NCBI RefSeq assembly: GCF_019693215.1
Contig: NZ_CP081183.1
Span: 561,226 to 625,225, forward strand
Direction of reading: 5' to 3'
From: Salinarchaeum sp. IM2453
GTDB taxonomy: Archaea > Halobacteriota > Halobacteria > Halobacteriales > Salinarchaeaceae
DNA length: 64,000 nt
Under the pieces are notes generated by a model. The model had not been told where the DNA came from. It worked only from the letters and a program-made list of their open reading frames with translations, and did not search any database. Below, piece by piece: positions 47,622 through 57,599 of the stretch (positions within the stretch are counted from its first letter, which is position 1; each line of letters starts with the position of its first letter). The translations under genes were made by a program, and so were the position numbers.

Positions 47622-47982
47622 TGTCACATGATTCTAGAGAGAATTGCTAAATCTTTCTGGTTTAGACAGGTGTGACTATTCCAATTGTTATATCAATTAG
47701 CCCAACCGTCGATCAGTCACAGGCTGTCTTTCGGGTTTGTCGCTGACCTGAATTCTACTGAGGGATATACTGGATTCTGCAGCAGGTATACAATCCGACT
47801 CGCCAGATCATTCGTCGTTTTTCATCGGTCCAAAGAGACGTTTACCAGCGTCAGCCGAGGTCGTGCTCTCCCATGAATCACGGTCAGTTGTTGCCGTCTG
47901 TATCTTCGAGTTCGGTTTGGGATTAACTGCTAATATGAGATTACCAATAACACTGATAATTATGTAGGCTCTCAGATATGAT

Positions 47983-49218
47983 ATGGTCGCAAATAAGCGT
48001 CCCGGGAACATACTCTGGAAATCAAGCAAACGACGCTGGGAGGACTCTTCGCCGACAGTGATTGGCAATACCGTTATTGCTGGCAGTAAAAGCGGCATAT
48101 ACGCGTTTAATGTTGCTGACGGAACACGACGATGGCAACTACAAACAGATGGAGCCGCGACAACCGCACCAATGGTTGTCGATGGAACTGTCTACATGGC
48201 AGATACAAGCGGATCAATCTACGCTGTCGATTTGACAGATGGGACAAAACAGTGGCAACTGGATATGGATGTTGCAATGCATGGGTCACCAACAGTCGTT
48301 GATGACCAGCTGTATATCGGTGACATGGATGGCGTGCTTCACAAGGTCGATATTGGAACACGAGAATCACAGTGGGAGTGTGAAGCCGAAGGCGCAATCA
48401 ACAGCTCACCCGTTGTTGTTGATGAAACGGTCTATGTCTGTGCCAAAGACAGCACATTGTACGCCATCTCGACGGACCATGGTACAGTTGAATGGACCGC
48501 ATCAGCAGCCCGATCAATGAATGCATCACCGACATTCTACGATGATATGGTCTATGTCGGCAGCATGGATAACGAAGTACACGCGTTTGATGCCGAGACT
48601 GGTGAAGAACAGTGGGCAACTGGCGTCCGGGGAACAATTCAATCAACGCCAACCGTTACTGATGAGGCAGTCTATGCAACAAGCGTTCGTGAACTGTATG
48701 CACTTGACCGAGACACTGGTGAAAAGCAATGGACCTACTCACTGAAGGGCAGTGTTTCAGGATCACCAACCGTTGCTGGTGGCAACGTGTACATTGGCAG
48801 TGAGAATACCGTGTTTGCGATTGACGCAGAGTCTGGAGAAAAGGCATGGGTCAACAGGATCGGTGGTCGACTGACATCAACTGGAAAGATCAAGTCATCG
48901 CCCACGGTGGCTGACGGGGTTGTCTATGTCACCAGTGATCGGTCACGAATGTACGCACTCAAGGCCGGGGATGGTGAATTTGACAGCAACTGTTCACGTG
49001 TGCTGCTTGGCACGCTTGGCCACCACGAGCGACTGGTTTCAACGGATCCAGCAGACATAACGATTCCTGACAACTCAAGCGAAGAGTCTGACGGAGGAAA
49101 CCCAGCAGCAAGTGAAAATAGTGATGAGACAATGGAGTTCTGTCCGGAGTGTGGTACAGATATCTCCGCGTATGATAATCCAACGTACTGTCACAGCTGT
49201 GGGACAAAATTAGCGTGA
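47983..49218 (+). CDS. PQQ-type beta-propeller protein with C-terminal zinc ribbon
   Basis: A 411-residue protein with about seven to eight blades, each with the PQQ/BamB pattern YAxDxxTGxxxW (for example IYAVDLTDGTKQWQ, VHAFDAETGEEQWA, LYALDRDTGEKQWT). After an acidic linker it ends with FCPECGTDISAYDNPTYCHS then CGTKL, a double-CxxC zinc ribbon. No signal peptide is seen, so it is likely cytoplasmic or membrane-associated. A propeller joined to a zinc ribbon suggests a scaffold or sensor. Nothing in the neighbourhood fixes the role. Confidence 0.8.
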   Translation: MVANKRPGNILWKSSKRRWEDSSPTVIGNTVIAGSKSGIYAFNVADGTRRWQLQTDGAATTAPMVVDGTVYMADTSGSIYAVDLTDGTKQWQLDMDVAMHGSPTVVDDQLYIGDMDGVLHKVDIGTRESQWECEAEGAINSSPVVVDETVYVCAKDSTLYAISTDHGTVEWTASAARSMNASPTFYDDMVYVGSMDNEVHAFDAETGEEQWATGVRGTIQSTPTVTDEAVYATSVRELYALDRDTGEKQWTYSLKGSVSGSPTVAGGNVYIGSENTVFAIDAESGEKAWVNRIGGRLTSTGKIKSSPTVADGVVYVTSDRSRMYALKAGDGEFDSNCSRVLLGTLGHHERLVSTDPADITIPDNSSEESDGGNPAASENSDETMEFCPECGTDISAYDNPTYCHSCGTKLA

Positions 49219-49376
49219 GATAGAGGATAAACCGGACACCGGTAAATATCTATCTTAAAGCCATTCATAAGTAGAACAGAACAACAGGCACGTCATTTTT
49301 ATCTACAAGCCAGACTCTTAATCAAGGTCCAGCATATTATCACACAAAAAGAAAAGTTGGGAAAATTAATTCGTCG

Positions 49377-50312
49377 TTACGTCAGGTCAACGATGTCCTG
49401 ACCGTCATCACCATCGATAAGCTGTGGTACCTCAAGAGTAGCAAAGGTGTCACCACCACCGGCAGCTTGGAACGTTAGCTCTGCGTCATCTCCCTCAAAC
49501 AGAGCGTACAGTTCTTCACCAATGGCGTCTTCACCATTGTTAGCATCGAGAGTGATTGAAATCTCAGCGGTATCACCACGATCAACTAAAACATTGTTGT
49601 CACCGACACCAACGACGCCCTCAACTGCAAAGGTTGGGGAATCATCAGCGTCAGCTGCTTCTTCTGAAACAATAGTTTCGGAGACGCCGCCTGCCTCATC
49701 AAGATAGTCAATGGTCATTTCATCAAGGTCAATTGGTCCGGCACCGGCCTGTGGGTTAACGGTGGCCGTGAGATTAACTACGCCGGTCTCTGGTGCTTCG
49801 CCAAAGAAGTCATAATCAATTTCATCAATTTCATCTTCGCTCTCGATGTCAATGTCACCCTCAGTACCATCGTATTCGAGGTCTCCGTCTGTCGCCTCAA
49901 AATTATCTTCATCCAAGTCTCCTAAATTACCAGAGTCATCAAATTCGAGTTCGGTTAGCTCCGTCACAAACCGATCAGTGAATGCAGCATCTTCATCATC
50001 AACAACACTGCTTAGATTGTCATCAACTCCCAGTGTTGCAGTGTCGCCAAGGTCAATGCCATCTTCAGTATCTGTGTCTTCTTCTGTTGGGATATCATCA
50101 AGTGAGCCAACGATACTAGAGACATCAACACGATCAGTTACTTCACTTTGCGACTCGTCGCCGGTATCTTCTGCAGTTTCTTGCAGGAACCCGGCGGTAT
50201 TAATCAGAACACCCGCGGCAATAGCAGCCACTAGGACCATTGCAATGAATACGATCAGTGTCCCAATGCCCACCTGACCACGGTCGTTTTCGAATGACAA
50301 GTCAAGACTCAT
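49377..50312 (-). CDS. Archaellin-like (FlaB-type) protein
   Basis: About 311 residues from the ATG at 50312 ([19 protein letters not shown]). The N-terminus is a class III signal: a short charged leader, RGQ cleavage region, then [20 protein letters not shown] and [10 protein letters not shown], the polymerisation helix of archaellins. The rest is very acidic and beta-rich (many D/E). It would be processed by the prepilin peptidase and assembled into a surface filament. No other archaellum genes lie nearby, so an adhesion filament or a heavily glycosylated surface fibre is as likely as motility. An upstream start at 50348 is less likely. Confidence 0.85.
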   Translation of the reverse strand: MSLDLSFENDRGQVGIGTLIVFIAMVLVAAIAAGVLINTAGFLQETAEDTGDESQSEVTDRVDVSSIVGSLDDIPTEEDTDTEDGIDLGDTATLGVDDNLSSVVDDEDAAFTDRFVTELTELEFDDSGNLGDLDEDNFEATDGDLEYDGTEGDIDIESEDEIDEIDYDFFGEAPETGVVNLTATVNPQAGAGPIDLDEMTIDYLDEAGGVSETIVSEEAADADDSPTFAVEGVVGVGDNNVLVDRGDTAEISITLDANNGEDAIGEELYALFEGDDAELTFQAAGGGDTFATLEVPQLIDGDDGQDIVDLT

Positions 50313-50645
50313 AGTTAGGTCATATCCCCCTGTGTTTCGGGGATACATGTGAGTGTGCGGTCAAAATTTTCAGCACTGATAACCGCGGGTCACAGACCGT
50401 AACATACTAACTTGATAAACAATCTCTCAGCGTAAAACACCGCATCGAACAGCGGATATCCGACCCAAAGAACTCAATCAGAACCCAACAGAGAGTACAA
50501 CGAACCAGAATTCTCATAAGTCGATATCAAACAGTCGCGCGGGACAAATCCAGCCAACTAATTGATCGGGGCAACCTGTTTACACCAGACTGACCAACAC
50601 AGTGCTGGATCGAACAATACAGAGACACAAAAACTGCAGAGAAAG

Positions 50646-52448
50646 CTACTCGACAGTGACGCTCTTTGCGAGATTGCGTGGCTTGTCGATTGATCGATCC
50701 TTGAGGTCAGCAACATAGTACGCGAACAGTTGCCAGTAGACATTTGCAACAAGCGGGGAGAAGACACCCACATCAGGGACACTAAAGGTTTCATCGAGAT
50801 ATCGATTATAGTCACTGGTTGTTGCACCAATGACCGGCGCTTCACGGGCCTGTACTTCCTTGACGTTGTTCTGTGTTTCCTGTGGGCGTGCACCCTCGGT
50901 CAACACAGCCAGTACCGGCGTGTGACCAGTCACAAGCGCAAGCGGGCCGTGCTTAAGCTCACCAGCAGCAAAGCCTTCGGCGTGATCATACGAGATTTCT
51001 TTGAGTTTGAGTGCCCCCTCAAGGGCGACCGGATAGCCAAGATGTCGACCAATGAAGAAAAACGAATCTGAATCAGCATAGGCTTCTGCAACAGCCCCAA
51101 TCTGTTGATCCCGATCAAGCACCTGCTGGATTGCACCGGGGATCGAACGGAGATTTTCAAGGACCGTTGCAGCACGGTCACGGGACAACTCACCTCGCTT
51201 CCGACCAAATGCAACTGCCAACATGCCAAGCGTTGCAACCTGTGACGCGAAGGTTTTGGTTGCAGCCACCCCGATTTCAGGGCCAGCGCGAATAAACACA
51301 CTCTCGTTTGTTTCACGAGTGACTGAGCTGCCAAGTGTATTTGTCACAGCCATTGTTTTCATCCCAGCATCGCTGGCCGTTCGGATTGCCGATAGCGTAT
51401 CGGCCGTTTCACCACTCTGGGTGACAGCAAGGCCGAGTGTTCGCCATGGGTCTCGACTGTCATTGACCGCATACTCACTGGCAATGGTCACGGTCGTCCG
51501 AACGTTCGCCAGTTCTTCAAATAACCGAGCAGCATACTCGCCGGCATAATACGAGGTTCCACAGGCAACAATCTGGATTTCATCCAGTGACTGCAGATAC
51601 TCATCCGGAATCGCAAGTTCAAGATCAGCCTCCCCAGCATCGACATCAAGCCGTCCTGAAATTGTCTGGCGAAGTGCTGATGGCTGCTCGTGAATCTCTT
51701 TGAGCATGTAGTGGCTGTAACCACCTTTTTCAGCTGCGTCTGCTTCCCAGTCCAGCGTTTCAATCTCGGGGTCAACCATCTCGCCGTGTCGATACAGATT
51801 CAATCCAGTAGCTGATAGCACAGCCAGATCGCCATCCTGCATGTAGGTCACGCGTTGTGTTTCCTCAAGAAACGCAGTCACGTCACTGGCGAGAAACATA
51901 CCATCGTCACCATGTCCAATCACAAGTGGGCTCTCGTTCCGTGCCGCATAGATCCGATCATCACCTGCAACCATCACAACAATCGCGTAACTACCAGAGA
52001 GACGGTTGACCGTTTCTCTGACAGCATCTGCTGGCGTGAGTCCGTCATCTAAATACTCACTGATGAGATGTGGGATGACTTCGGTGTCGGTGTCACTCTC
52101 AAAGGTGTGATCTGCGAGTTCGTCTTTGATCGTATCGTAGTTCTCAACAATTCCATTGTGGACGACAGCAACGGATCCATCGCAGTTGGTGTGTGGATGG
52201 GCGTTTGTATCCGTTGGTGGGCCATGGGTTGACCAGCGTGTATGCCCGATTGCCCGTCGAGCGTCTGCTGATTCTGGTGCAGCCGAGAGCAGTTCTTTGA
52301 CCTTGCCAGAGCGTTTGTAAATTGAAAGTTCGCCGGTATCGGCTGCGATCCCCGCAGAGTCATAGCCGCGATATTCGAGATTCTGTAGCCCTGTCCGAAC
52401 AAGTGGTAATGCGTCTTGATCGCCAATATAGCCAGTAATGCCACACAT
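50646..52448 (-). CDS. glmS: Glutamine-fructose-6-phosphate aminotransferase
   Basis: A 600-residue GlmS. Cys2 (MCGITGYIGD) is the glutaminase nucleophile, and AIGHTRWSTHGPPTDTNAHP and NGIVENYDTIK are glutaminase motifs. Two SIS domains follow (CGTSYYAGEYAARLFEELA, then VTQSGETADTL and FFIGRHLGYPVALEGALKLK). The C-terminus DKPRNLAKSVTVE is the conserved tail (here IDKPRNLAKSVTVE). It makes glucosamine-6-phosphate, the source of UDP-GlcNAc for the nonulosonic acid pathway. It lies two bases after the GlmU stop in one operon. Confidence 0.95.
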   Translation of the reverse strand: MCGITGYIGDQDALPLVRTGLQNLEYRGYDSAGIAADTGELSIYKRSGKVKELLSAAPESADARRAIGHTRWSTHGPPTDTNAHPHTNCDGSVAVVHNGIVENYDTIKDELADHTFESDTDTEVIPHLISEYLDDGLTPADAVRETVNRLSGSYAIVVMVAGDDRIYAARNESPLVIGHGDDGMFLASDVTAFLEETQRVTYMQDGDLAVLSATGLNLYRHGEMVDPEIETLDWEADAAEKGGYSHYMLKEIHEQPSALRQTISGRLDVDAGEADLELAIPDEYLQSLDEIQIVACGTSYYAGEYAARLFEELANVRTTVTIASEYAVNDSRDPWRTLGLAVTQSGETADTLSAIRTASDAGMKTMAVTNTLGSSVTRETNESVFIRAGPEIGVAATKTFASQVATLGMLAVAFGRKRGELSRDRAATVLENLRSIPGAIQQVLDRDQQIGAVAEAYADSDSFFFIGRHLGYPVALEGALKLKEISYDHAEGFAAGELKHGPLALVTGHTPVLAVLTEGARPQETQNNVKEVQAREAPVIGATTSDYNRYLDETFSVPDVGVFSPLVANVYWQLFAYYVADLKDRSIDKPRNLAKSVTVE

Positions 52449-52450
52449 AG

Positions 52451-53602
52451 TTAGCCCCGTGTAACGCGTGTTTCTGATCCAATCTGTCCAGCAAGCGATA
52501 CGCCATGATCGACTGATGTATCATCACCAAGCAATGTCCCGGGTTCAAGCAGGACATTCCCACCAATCGAGGCATTGTCACCAACAACGCCGCCACAGGT
52601 CACAGCATCATGGACAACACCATCGATGGGCATTGCCGTCTCGCCGCCAGGAGCGGTTGTGTTTGGACCGACGGTGACGTTTGCAGCAATGACACAGTCC
52701 CGGAGGACAGCACCATCCTCGATTGTTGTATCCTGCATGATGACGCTGTTGCCAACGACGGCATTTGCACCAATCGAGACGTTTGGGCCAATCGTGGTAT
52801 CGGATCGGATGACCGCGTTCGGGCCGATATACGCATCCGGATGGATATGTACTTGATCGGCAACCACTGCCGTCTCATGAATTATGCCCGCAGTTGATCC
52901 ACCGTGTTGATCTAGCACCTGTCCGTTGACACGGGGAAGATCCCAGACCTGTGAAACGTCTGCCCACATGCCATCGTATCGGACAATCTCGACCTCGTTG
53001 TCATCAGCAAATGTGCTAAGCGCCCGTGAAAGCTGGATTTCACTGTCTGGTCCGGGCCCAGTTTGCTGAATGGCATTGAAGATATCACGTGGTAGTCGAT
53101 AGATGCCGGCATTAATGATTTCTGAGGCCGGACGACCGACAGGTTTCTCCTCAATCGTTGCAAGTTGTGTGCCGGTTCGCTTGAGCACACCGTATTCGCG
53201 TGGTGTTTCAACACGGGTTGCAGCAACGGCGGCATCGCCGCCTGCGTTCATAACCTCAGTTACAATCTCGGGAGAGATAATGCGATCTCCGTTAAGTACA
53301 AGGAAGTCACCGTTCAGTTCTGTACGGGCTTGCTGAAGGGCATGCCCTGTACCGAGCTGGTCTTCTTGGAACACATAGGAGATATCGACATCCCAGTCAT
53401 CGCCATCGCCAAAGTGGGTCTGGATCCGATTACGCTTGTGTCCGACCACAAGCACAATGTCAGTAACCCCTGCATCGGCGACGGCCTCAATCACATATTC
53501 AAGGATCGGGCGATTTGCGACCGGCAGCATCGGCTTTGGACGACGTGTTGTCAGCGGCCACAGACGCTGTCCCTCACCGGCGGCAAGGATAACGGCCTTC
53601 AT
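52451..53602 (-). CDS. glmU: Bifunctional sugar-1-phosphate nucleotidylyltransferase/acetyltransferase, GlmU-like
   Basis: A 383-residue enzyme. The N-terminal half is the nucleotidyltransferase: VILAAGEGQRLWPLTTRRPK, FLVLNGDRIISPEI and ATIEEKPVGRPASE. The C-terminal half is a left-handed beta-helix (VHIHPDAYIGPNAVIRSD, GPNVSIGANAVVGNSV). This layout is the archaeal GlmU type, which acetylates glucosamine-1-phosphate and adds UMP to give UDP-GlcNAc. The tight link to glmS supports it. The upstream side is the long gene-free repeat region, which must contain the promoter. Confidence 0.9.
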   Translation of the reverse strand: MKAVILAAGEGQRLWPLTTRRPKPMLPVANRPILEYVIEAVADAGVTDIVLVVGHKRNRIQTHFGDGDDWDVDISYVFQEDQLGTGHALQQARTELNGDFLVLNGDRIISPEIVTEVMNAGGDAAVAATRVETPREYGVLKRTGTQLATIEEKPVGRPASEIINAGIYRLPRDIFNAIQQTGPGPDSEIQLSRALSTFADDNEVEIVRYDGMWADVSQVWDLPRVNGQVLDQHGGSTAGIIHETAVVADQVHIHPDAYIGPNAVIRSDTTIGPNVSIGANAVVGNSVIMQDTTIEDGAVLRDCVIAANVTVGPNTTAPGGETAMPIDGVVHDAVTCGGVVGDNASIGGNVLLEPGTLLGDDTSVDHGVSLAGQIGSETRVTRG

Positions 53603-53797
53603 TGGTTGGATACTCGCCTCACAATGTATACGGTATAATACACGTCAGCAAAAACGTTTGTTCTTCGTGCAAGTACACTGTAATCCGTCAGCGTTTGTTT
53701 GCCATCACGGTAGTGTTGTCTGAGACCAACGGTGGGGAAGCCCATCAACACTCACGCACGCCGACGCTTTGGAGCATTTGAAATAAACTTGAGAAAG

Positions 53798-55082
53798 ACC
53801 CCACCATGTCGAGTGTTTTCTCTATTTTAACTCTTACAGGCTACATCCCCGTCCTCAAAGAGCGATCAACGGGAGCGAGTAGGGCGGGGTAAGTTCACCT
53901 GCGATAGATGGTCCTGTCGCACACCCCCCACCATGTCGAATGTTCATAGTACAGAACCAGTGAGTATACGTTGGACTTTTCCCACCCCACTGTGTCGAAT
54001 GTTTATGCTGAATTTGGATGGTTTTGGTAGTAGCTTCTATGCCGGTTGTTGGTAATACAATTTTGTTATTCAGCCGCACCGCTGTATTTTTCTCGCCCGA
54101 TTCATCCTCATTTTAGTGTTCTGTTGGTGGCCAGTTAGTCGTTACTTCTCTGATTCCTGATACTGCTCGCCGAGGGGCTTCAGCCGCGGGTTTCCGAAGC
54201 CGTATCGGGAGTGAGACCCAATTCGTTGGAGGCTATTCTCGACCGGACGGTCGCCGAGGGACTTCACAACCTGCAAAGACGGCGGGTATGCGACGGCGAG
54301 CGAGCTGATCTGAAGGCCAACTTGACTGTCTTCTTATGTGTGTACGGACGACGATATTCCTCTTGCTCTGAGCCCTTCTGATACTGACCAAGGCTTGGAA
54401 GCACTACTGAATAGAATAAGCGTTTTTTCGACTACTGATACAGGTATCATAGTATATTATAAGGACCCCCCACCATGTCGAGTGTTCTTGTGACTGCACA
54501 GACTTCTCGTCCTCACACCCCCCACCGTGTCGAATGTTCTGGCTCTACAGAGAATTAGGCAGAGTGCCTCGGGGCCGTTTGGAAATCAGAGATTTCCATG
54601 ATGACGAGACGCTTTGCGTCTCGAACCACTTGCCCCCGAGGGTGAATGCCGTCGAAATATTATACAAATTTAAGGTGTTCGATCTATAATACACTGACAA
54701 CGGCCAGAAAACGACCTCTCAAAGTATGGAGTTGAAGACCTCAATTCCTTCGCTGGCCGTTGGATTGGAAATGCGACTCCTCTCAAAACCGTCCATTGGG
54801 CGTGAGACGGGAGTTGTCGGGTGGTGGTGGAGCCGCCGACTCCCACGGACACATCGGTGTGTTCGGGTGTGAATTCCAGCCGACTCCTCACGGAGAAGGT
54901 CGGGAGGAATTGAATTCACCTGCGGGTGCAGTGTGGTCCCAAGACGGTGAAGCCTCGGGGCTTGACCCCGAGGTACTTCACTAAATACACAAAGGAACAT
55001 TCGACACAGTGGGGTGAGGGAAGGTGGGATGATAATTCTGGTCTCTGCCAGATACACAAAAGAACACTCGACACGGTGGGGT
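53798..55082. repeat. Array of seven CCCACC-TGTCGA-TGTTC motifs in a 2-kb gene-free region
   Basis: The consensus CCCACCATGTCGAGTGTTCT (positions 7 and 13 of it vary A/G) occurs forward at 53798, 53923, 53984, 54466 and 54518 and reversed at 54994 and 55060, with only one to three changes per copy. The last two forward and the two reversed copies flank a palindrome-ended element symmetrically. The spacing is irregular and no CRISPR is formed. The whole stretch 53603-55606 has no supported gene. A 50-codon open remnant on the minus strand near 54155-54295 (VKSLGDRPVENSLQRIGSHS) is protein-like but unidentified. Confidence 0.8.
54549..54985 (+). mobile_element. Palindrome-ended element (PATE-like), copy A
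   Basis: About 440 bases. One end holds the hairpin GCCTCGGGGCTTGACCCCGA (from 54954), identical in type to the right end of the TnpB element at 28.8 kb. The interior has the hairpins GGAAATCAGAGATTTCC (about 54580) and GAGACGCTTTGCGTCTC (about 54605). The whole is an inverted homologue of 57600-58045. No intact tnpB is inside. Confidence 0.6.
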
Positions 55083-55676
55083 GGGGCATCAGCAATTAAC
55101 CTCCTCCACACAATTGAAGTCAGAGGGTTCCTCCGTGAGTAATCCAACCAGATCGATTCCCCCGACTATGAACTTGTGGGTTTGCTGATGTACCTTCGGC
55201 CCTCGAATGAGGGTGTAGCATGTCAAATTCATGTATTCGCTCGGTGTTGCCTTCCCTCTCGGGAGTGGCACTCACGGGCGTCCAGCATCGTGAGCAGCAG
55301 CCCGGGCCATCGGACTCACCCACATTGCAGCTGCCACAGGGAGTGATAAAGAGACATGCAAACCGCTGGTGGTTTGACTGCGAAAGTGTGTGAGTGTTGT
55401 GAGTTGTAGTGGTGAGACGCACTCGTGTCCGTGTTAAGCGGGAGCACGTTCCCCGCAGCAGCATGTCGCACGTCTACCGAGATATACCATTTCGGATAAC
55501 ATGAACAATGGGCCTACAGACAGATGAATCACATTGGTTGTTATCCAATTATAATAGGAAATTTTTCAATCAACGAATTCCATATCACAATAACTCCCAC
55601 ATATAAATGATCTTCACCGTCGCCACACTGCTGTTCTTTGTTGCGTTGCTTTTCTTCATAATGGTTGACAGAGGTG

Positions 55677-57103
55677 CATTCGTTCTAGTTTAGGCAGCGA
55701 ACCAGCAGACGTGGCTACGGAAATCGCTGAAGCTACATGAGTAAGGAACCCGGTAGGAGATATGACCTACTCTCCACCGGATTCGGTAGTAGTTGAGCGA
55801 ATCAAAAGAGCGTTTCCCTCCGATGAATTGCGCGACCGCGGTCGCGCAATGACAGAACGTGACCGGAAATTCGACTTCGTCGCACTGTTCTACACACTCT
55901 CGTTTGGATTTGCTGCTGGGTCAGATCGGTCTCTTCAGGCGTTTCTTGAACGCTACGTGGAGATGGCTGACTGTGATTCTCTCTCATATCCCTCCTTCTA
56001 CGAGTGGTTCTCACCAGCGTTCGTTGCACTCCTTCGAGAGATCCTCGATGACGCTATCGAGGATCTCGACCCCGGCAGAAACGACTTGAGAGGGCGTCTC
56101 GAACACTTTCGAGACGTTCTCATCGTTGACGCAACATTCATCTCACTCTACCAAGACGCTAAAGATGTCTACAGAGCAACTGGTGATGACCAAGCTGGGC
56201 TGAAGTTACACTTGACCGAGTCGCTTTCGACCGGCCTTCCAACCCGGTTTCGAACCACCGATGGAGCGACCCATGAACGGAGTCAGCTACCCACCGGCGA
56301 GTGGGTAGCTGACGCCCTCATCCTGTTCGATCTCGGGTTCTACGATTTCTGGCTGTTCGACCGTATAGACGCCAATGACGGGTGGTTTGTCTCCCGCGTC
56401 AAGTCCAATGCTAACCCGAAGGTCGTCGAAGAGTTACGAACATGGCGGGGCAACAGTATCACGCTGGAAGGGAAGTCGCTGAAGGGCGTCCTCGACGACC
56501 TTCAGCGACAGGAGATCGACGTTCTCGTGGAATTGGAGTTCGACCGCAAACGTGGTTCTTCAGCCACTGCAACACGTCAGTTCAGATTGGTTGGGCTGCT
56601 CAACGAAGACGAAGACGAGTACCATCTCTACTTCACGAATCTACCGCGTAACGAGTACTCCGCGCCCGATATCGCGCAACTCTATCGGGCGCGGTGGGAA
56701 GTAGAGCTACTGTTCAAAGAGCTGAAATCGCGGTTTGGACTCGATGAGATCAACACGACTAAACCTTACATCATCGAGGCATTGGTGATCATGGCGGCGA
56801 TTTCGCTGATGATCAGCCGCGAGATTGTCGATGAACTCCACAAGCTGGACGCGAAACGACGTGAGGCCGCGGACGCCGACGAGTCGGCGTCGCGGCTTCC
56901 TCCTCGTCGTGGTTCACTGGCGGTTGAGCGACATTCCCATCTGATTCAGTTGTACTTGATGCTTGAGCTGGGCTACGAACTGCCAGATCTGGACGAATTA
57001 TTGTTGTGGGCGTCGCAGAATCCAAATCCACACAGGGAACGGTTACGCAGAGAGGTTGAATCGGGTGAGTTCGCCTTTGACCGCGACTAAACTAGAACGA
57101 ATG
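55677..57103 (+). mobile_element. ISH8-type (IS4 family) insertion sequence, complete
   Basis: 1427 bp with perfect 16-bp terminal inverted repeats, CATTCGTTCTAGTTTA at 55677-55692 and its complement at 57088-57103. It is flanked by a perfect 10-bp target duplication GACAGAGGTG (55667-55676 and 57104-57113). The single transposase gene is intact, so the element may still be active. Confidence 0.95.
55762..57090 (+). CDS. IS4-family (ISH8-type) transposase
   Basis: A 442-residue DDE transposase with no lesion. DVLIVDATFISLYQD holds the first Asp, ALILFDLGFYDFWLFDRI the second, and QLYRARWEVELLFKELKSRF is the Y-(2)-R-(3)-E-(6)-K signature of IS4. The stop codon lies within the right inverted repeat. 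Length and motif order match ISH8-group enzymes of haloarchaea. Confidence 0.95.
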   Translation: MTYSPPDSVVVERIKRAFPSDELRDRGRAMTERDRKFDFVALFYTLSFGFAAGSDRSLQAFLERYVEMADCDSLSYPSFYEWFSPAFVALLREILDDAIEDLDPGRNDLRGRLEHFRDVLIVDATFISLYQDAKDVYRATGDDQAGLKLHLTESLSTGLPTRFRTTDGATHERSQLPTGEWVADALILFDLGFYDFWLFDRIDANDGWFVSRVKSNANPKVVEELRTWRGNSITLEGKSLKGVLDDLQRQEIDVLVELEFDRKRGSSATATRQFRLVGLLNEDEDEYHLYFTNLPRNEYSAPDIAQLYRARWEVELLFKELKSRFGLDEINTTKPYIIEALVIMAAISLMISREIVDELHKLDAKRREAADADESASRLPPRRGSLAVERHSHLIQLYLMLELGYELPDLDELLLWASQNPNPHRERLRREVESGEFAFDRD

Positions 57104-57401
57104 GACAGAGGTGGACATTTTTTCTGGACAGTTGGCGTGATCGCGCTCAGTCTGGGAACGATTGCAGCAATACTGAATTGGATGTTACAGTTCTCTATCC
57201 CGTTCAGGTCAACACTCGTATACACCGAGCCAATCATTCAACGGCTGTTCACACAGCCATATGGATTACAAACTTGGCAACATGCAGTGGCAGCAGGGCT
57301 GCTCCTGATCATTTCGACAGTATTCAGTGACCTTGACGATCACATTGACAGAGACACAGAGAGCTAAAAGAACGAAACGACAGATGGAAGATCAGACCAG
57401 A

Positions 57402-57557
57402 TCACGAGTCGTCGCCAATTGCTTCCGTCGCCTGGAGCGCCTGTCGAATGTAAAAATCTTTTTCATCACCATCATCTGCGTGCAACGCCTCTTCAAGCTG
57501 CTGGCAAACAGCGTCGCGTGGATCAAACGAGAGGTGATCGTTGTTCTGTGAATTCAT
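57402..57557 (-). CDS. Small acidic hypothetical protein (51 residues)
   Basis: From the ATG at 57557 the frame reads NSQNNDHLSFDPRDAVCQQL, then EEALHADDGDEKDFYIRQAL and ends TEAIGDDS. The acidic composition, helix-friendly pattern and the DFYIRQALQ segment look like a genuine short haloarchaeal protein. It is convergent with the split membrane-protein gene (34 bases apart). The function is unknown. Its small size is the main reason for doubt. Confidence 0.55.
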   Translation of the reverse strand: MNSQNNDHLSFDPRDAVCQQLEEALHADDGDEKDFYIRQALQATEAIGDDS

Positions 57558-57599
57558 TTACTATCTATGTGGTCACCTCATCGATAAAAAATATTGTGG

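Larger units (their letters stand above)
55607..57367 (+). pseudogene. Small membrane-protein gene split by an ISH8-type element
   Basis: The 5' part (from ATG 55607) encodes IFTVATLLFFVALLFFIMVD. The 3' part (57104-57367) continues DRGGHFFWTVGVIALSLGTI then AAILNWMLQFSIPFR and ends DDHIDRDTES. Removing the element and one copy of the 10-bp duplication restores one uninterrupted frame of about 107 residues with three probable membrane helices. The function is unknown. The perfect repair shows the insertion is recent. Confidence 0.85.

Noticed and set aside
53798-55082. CRISPR-like array
   Set aside because: Repeats are in both orientations with irregular spacing of about 50 to 480 bases and no cas genes are present.
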